From Geminocystis herdmanii PCC 6308 (GTDB taxonomy: Bacteria; Cyanobacteriota; Cyanobacteriia; Cyanobacteriales; Cyanobacteriaceae): a stretch of 64,000 nucleotides of DNA. Positions within the stretch are counted from its first letter, which is position 1. Every line of letters begins with the position of its first letter. Location of the stretch: NCBI RefSeq assembly GCF_000332235.1, contig NZ_CM001775.1, forward strand, positions 2,917,770 through 2,981,769, read 5' to 3'. The position numbers and the translations under genes are program-made. Below, piece by piece: positions 63,373-64,000 of this stretch. The notes below the pieces were generated by a model. It was not told the DNA's origin, ran no database searches, and saw nothing but the letters and a program-made list of their open reading frames with translations.

Positions 63373-63412
63373 TCGGGGAAAGAAAATTTGTGACAACACA
63401 TCTATCTAAAAT

Positions 63413-63432
63413 GCGGATGGCGAGACTCGAAC
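63413..63432 (-). other. Predicted homing target (protospacer plus GTT PAM) in tRNA-Leu
   Basis: On the minus strand, GTT (63430-63432, T-loop) is followed by CGAGTCTCGCCATCCGC, the end of the tRNA. The guide differs only by T for C at position 15, which as RNA:DNA is a U-G wobble. V-K CAST uses GTN PAMs; the transposon end is 57 bp further on. Confidence 0.8.
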
Positions 63433-63493
63433 TCGCAAGGTCAAGACCACACGCCCCTCAAGCGTGCGCGTATACCAATTCCGCCACATCCGC
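63413..63493 (-). tRNA. trnL-GAG: tRNA-Leu (GAG)
   Basis: An 81-nt gene on the minus strand: acceptor GCGGATG pairs with CATCCGC, with D-loop GGAATTGGTATACGC, anticodon stem CACGC/GCGTG with loop TTGAGGG (anticodon GAG), a long variable arm and T-loop GTTCGAGTC. CCA is not encoded. It is the target site of the adjacent CAST and remains intact. Confidence 0.96.
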
Positions 63494-63664
63494 AGAAACT
63501 CAACGAATAATTATTATAACTGATTTTGCGTTATATAGCAAGAAGATGGTGAGAAAAAATGTCTTATCCTGAAACAAAAGTCCGCAAATCTTAACTTATC
63601 ATTGGTTTTATAATACTCTTATTGATACAATAACTCTTTAGTCCAATATCGGAAAAAAAAATTT

Positions 63665-64000
63665 ATGAGTCGTGCCAATAAAGTAGTTTTAGCTTATTCT
63701 GGGGGAGTAGATACCTCCGTTTGTATTCCTTACTTACAAAATGAATGGGGAGTTAAAGAAATTATCACCCTAGCGGCAGATTTAGGGCAGGGTGAAGAAT
63801 TAGCGCCTATTCAAGCAAAAGCCCTTAAATGTGGTGCTGTGGAGTCTTTGGTAGAAAATGCCATTGAGGAGTTTGTAGTTGATTATGCTTTTCCTGCCAT
63901 CAAAGCCAATGCGTTGTACGAAAATCGTTATCCCTTATCCACTGCCTTAGCTCGTCCTTTAATTGCTAAACTGTTAGTACGCGCAGCAGAAAAATATGGT
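63665..64000 (+). CDS. argG: Argininosuccinate synthase (N-terminal part, runs off the window)
   Basis: 112 codons from ATG at 63665 to the last base. [24 protein letters not shown] holds the PP-loop SGGVDTS that binds [13 protein letters not shown] and [18 protein letters not shown] also match ArgG. It joins citrulline and aspartate in arginine synthesis. The C-terminal ~290 residues are outside the window. Confidence 0.95.
   Translation, partial: MSRANKVVLAYSGGVDTSVCIPYLQNEWGVKEIITLAADLGQGEELAPIQAKALKCGAVESLVENAIEEFVVDYAFPAIKANALYENRYPLSTALARPLIAKLLVRAAEKYG

Noticed and set aside
63348-63572. Open frame across the CAST end and tRNA-Leu
   Set aside because: It runs antisense through the tRNA gene and begins in the transposon end repeat; no family resemblance.

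Overview
The window is a 64 kb piece of a low-GC cyanobacterial chromosome. Photosystem II genes psbB (CP47) and psbT, a CRR7-like NDH factor, a PAM68-like assembly factor, glycolate oxidase GlcF and a UbiB/ABC1 kinase support this. The AT-rich sequence, the very frequent CGATCG motif and the many heptanucleotide repeats suggest a Geminocystis/Cyanobacterium-like unicellular strain; that genus-level placement is inference.

Layout. About 1-10 kb is accessory and defence-like: an HNH nuclease, a Coq4-like protein, an MNT/HEPN toxin-antitoxin pair, a 1329-residue P-loop ATPase, a MITE-like element, an RTX-type calcium-binding repeat protein and a DUF4007 protein. About 10-25 kb is mostly housekeeping (amidase, LapA-like protein, NusB, chorismate mutase, SppA, GcvT, FolC, a double-ATPase peptide ABC protein, CRR7), with an orphan type I HsdS. 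At 25.1-28.2 kb a group II intron with a reverse transcriptase/HNH protein sits inside cutA. At 28-52.9 kb come ParA, UbiB, PP2C, PyrR, a small toxin-antitoxin cluster bounded by a copy of the pyrR 3' end, MetK, GlcF, a dihydroorotase-like protein lacking its metal-binding HxH, NrdR, psbT-psbB, DAHP synthase, PAM68, S15, TatC, HisF, RqcH-like NFACT and a TVP38 protein.

The main discovery is a 10.48 kb type V-K CRISPR-associated transposon (CAST) at 52889-63372, next to tRNA-Leu(GAG). It has matching TGTACAGTAACAAATT ends, repeated internal transposase-site-like motifs, tnsB, tnsC, tniQ, a restriction-modification cargo (XRE regulator, HNH endonuclease, double methyltransferase), a MerR-like CvkR repressor, cas12k, a tracrRNA, a 3-repeat/2-spacer array, and beyond the array a second, diverged tracrRNA. 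This second copy runs directly into a truncated CRISPR repeat by a 7-bp hairpin and then into a 17-nt guide. The guide matches the last 17 nt of the adjacent tRNA-Leu at 16 of 17 positions, with a GTT PAM on the correct side. It reads as a naturally fused single-guide RNA dedicated to homing.

The protein machinery looks decayed. tnsC has an in-frame stop before Walker A. tniQ carries a ~25-bp repeat insertion and a 1-base deletion. cas12k is frameshifted by a 23-bp repeat insertion. The cargo endonuclease has an in-frame stop. TnsB, CvkR, the methyltransferase, both ends and the RNA genes look intact. Small mobile repeats and period-7 repeats are therefore shaping this genome, including in-frame 24-residue insertions in the large ATPase.
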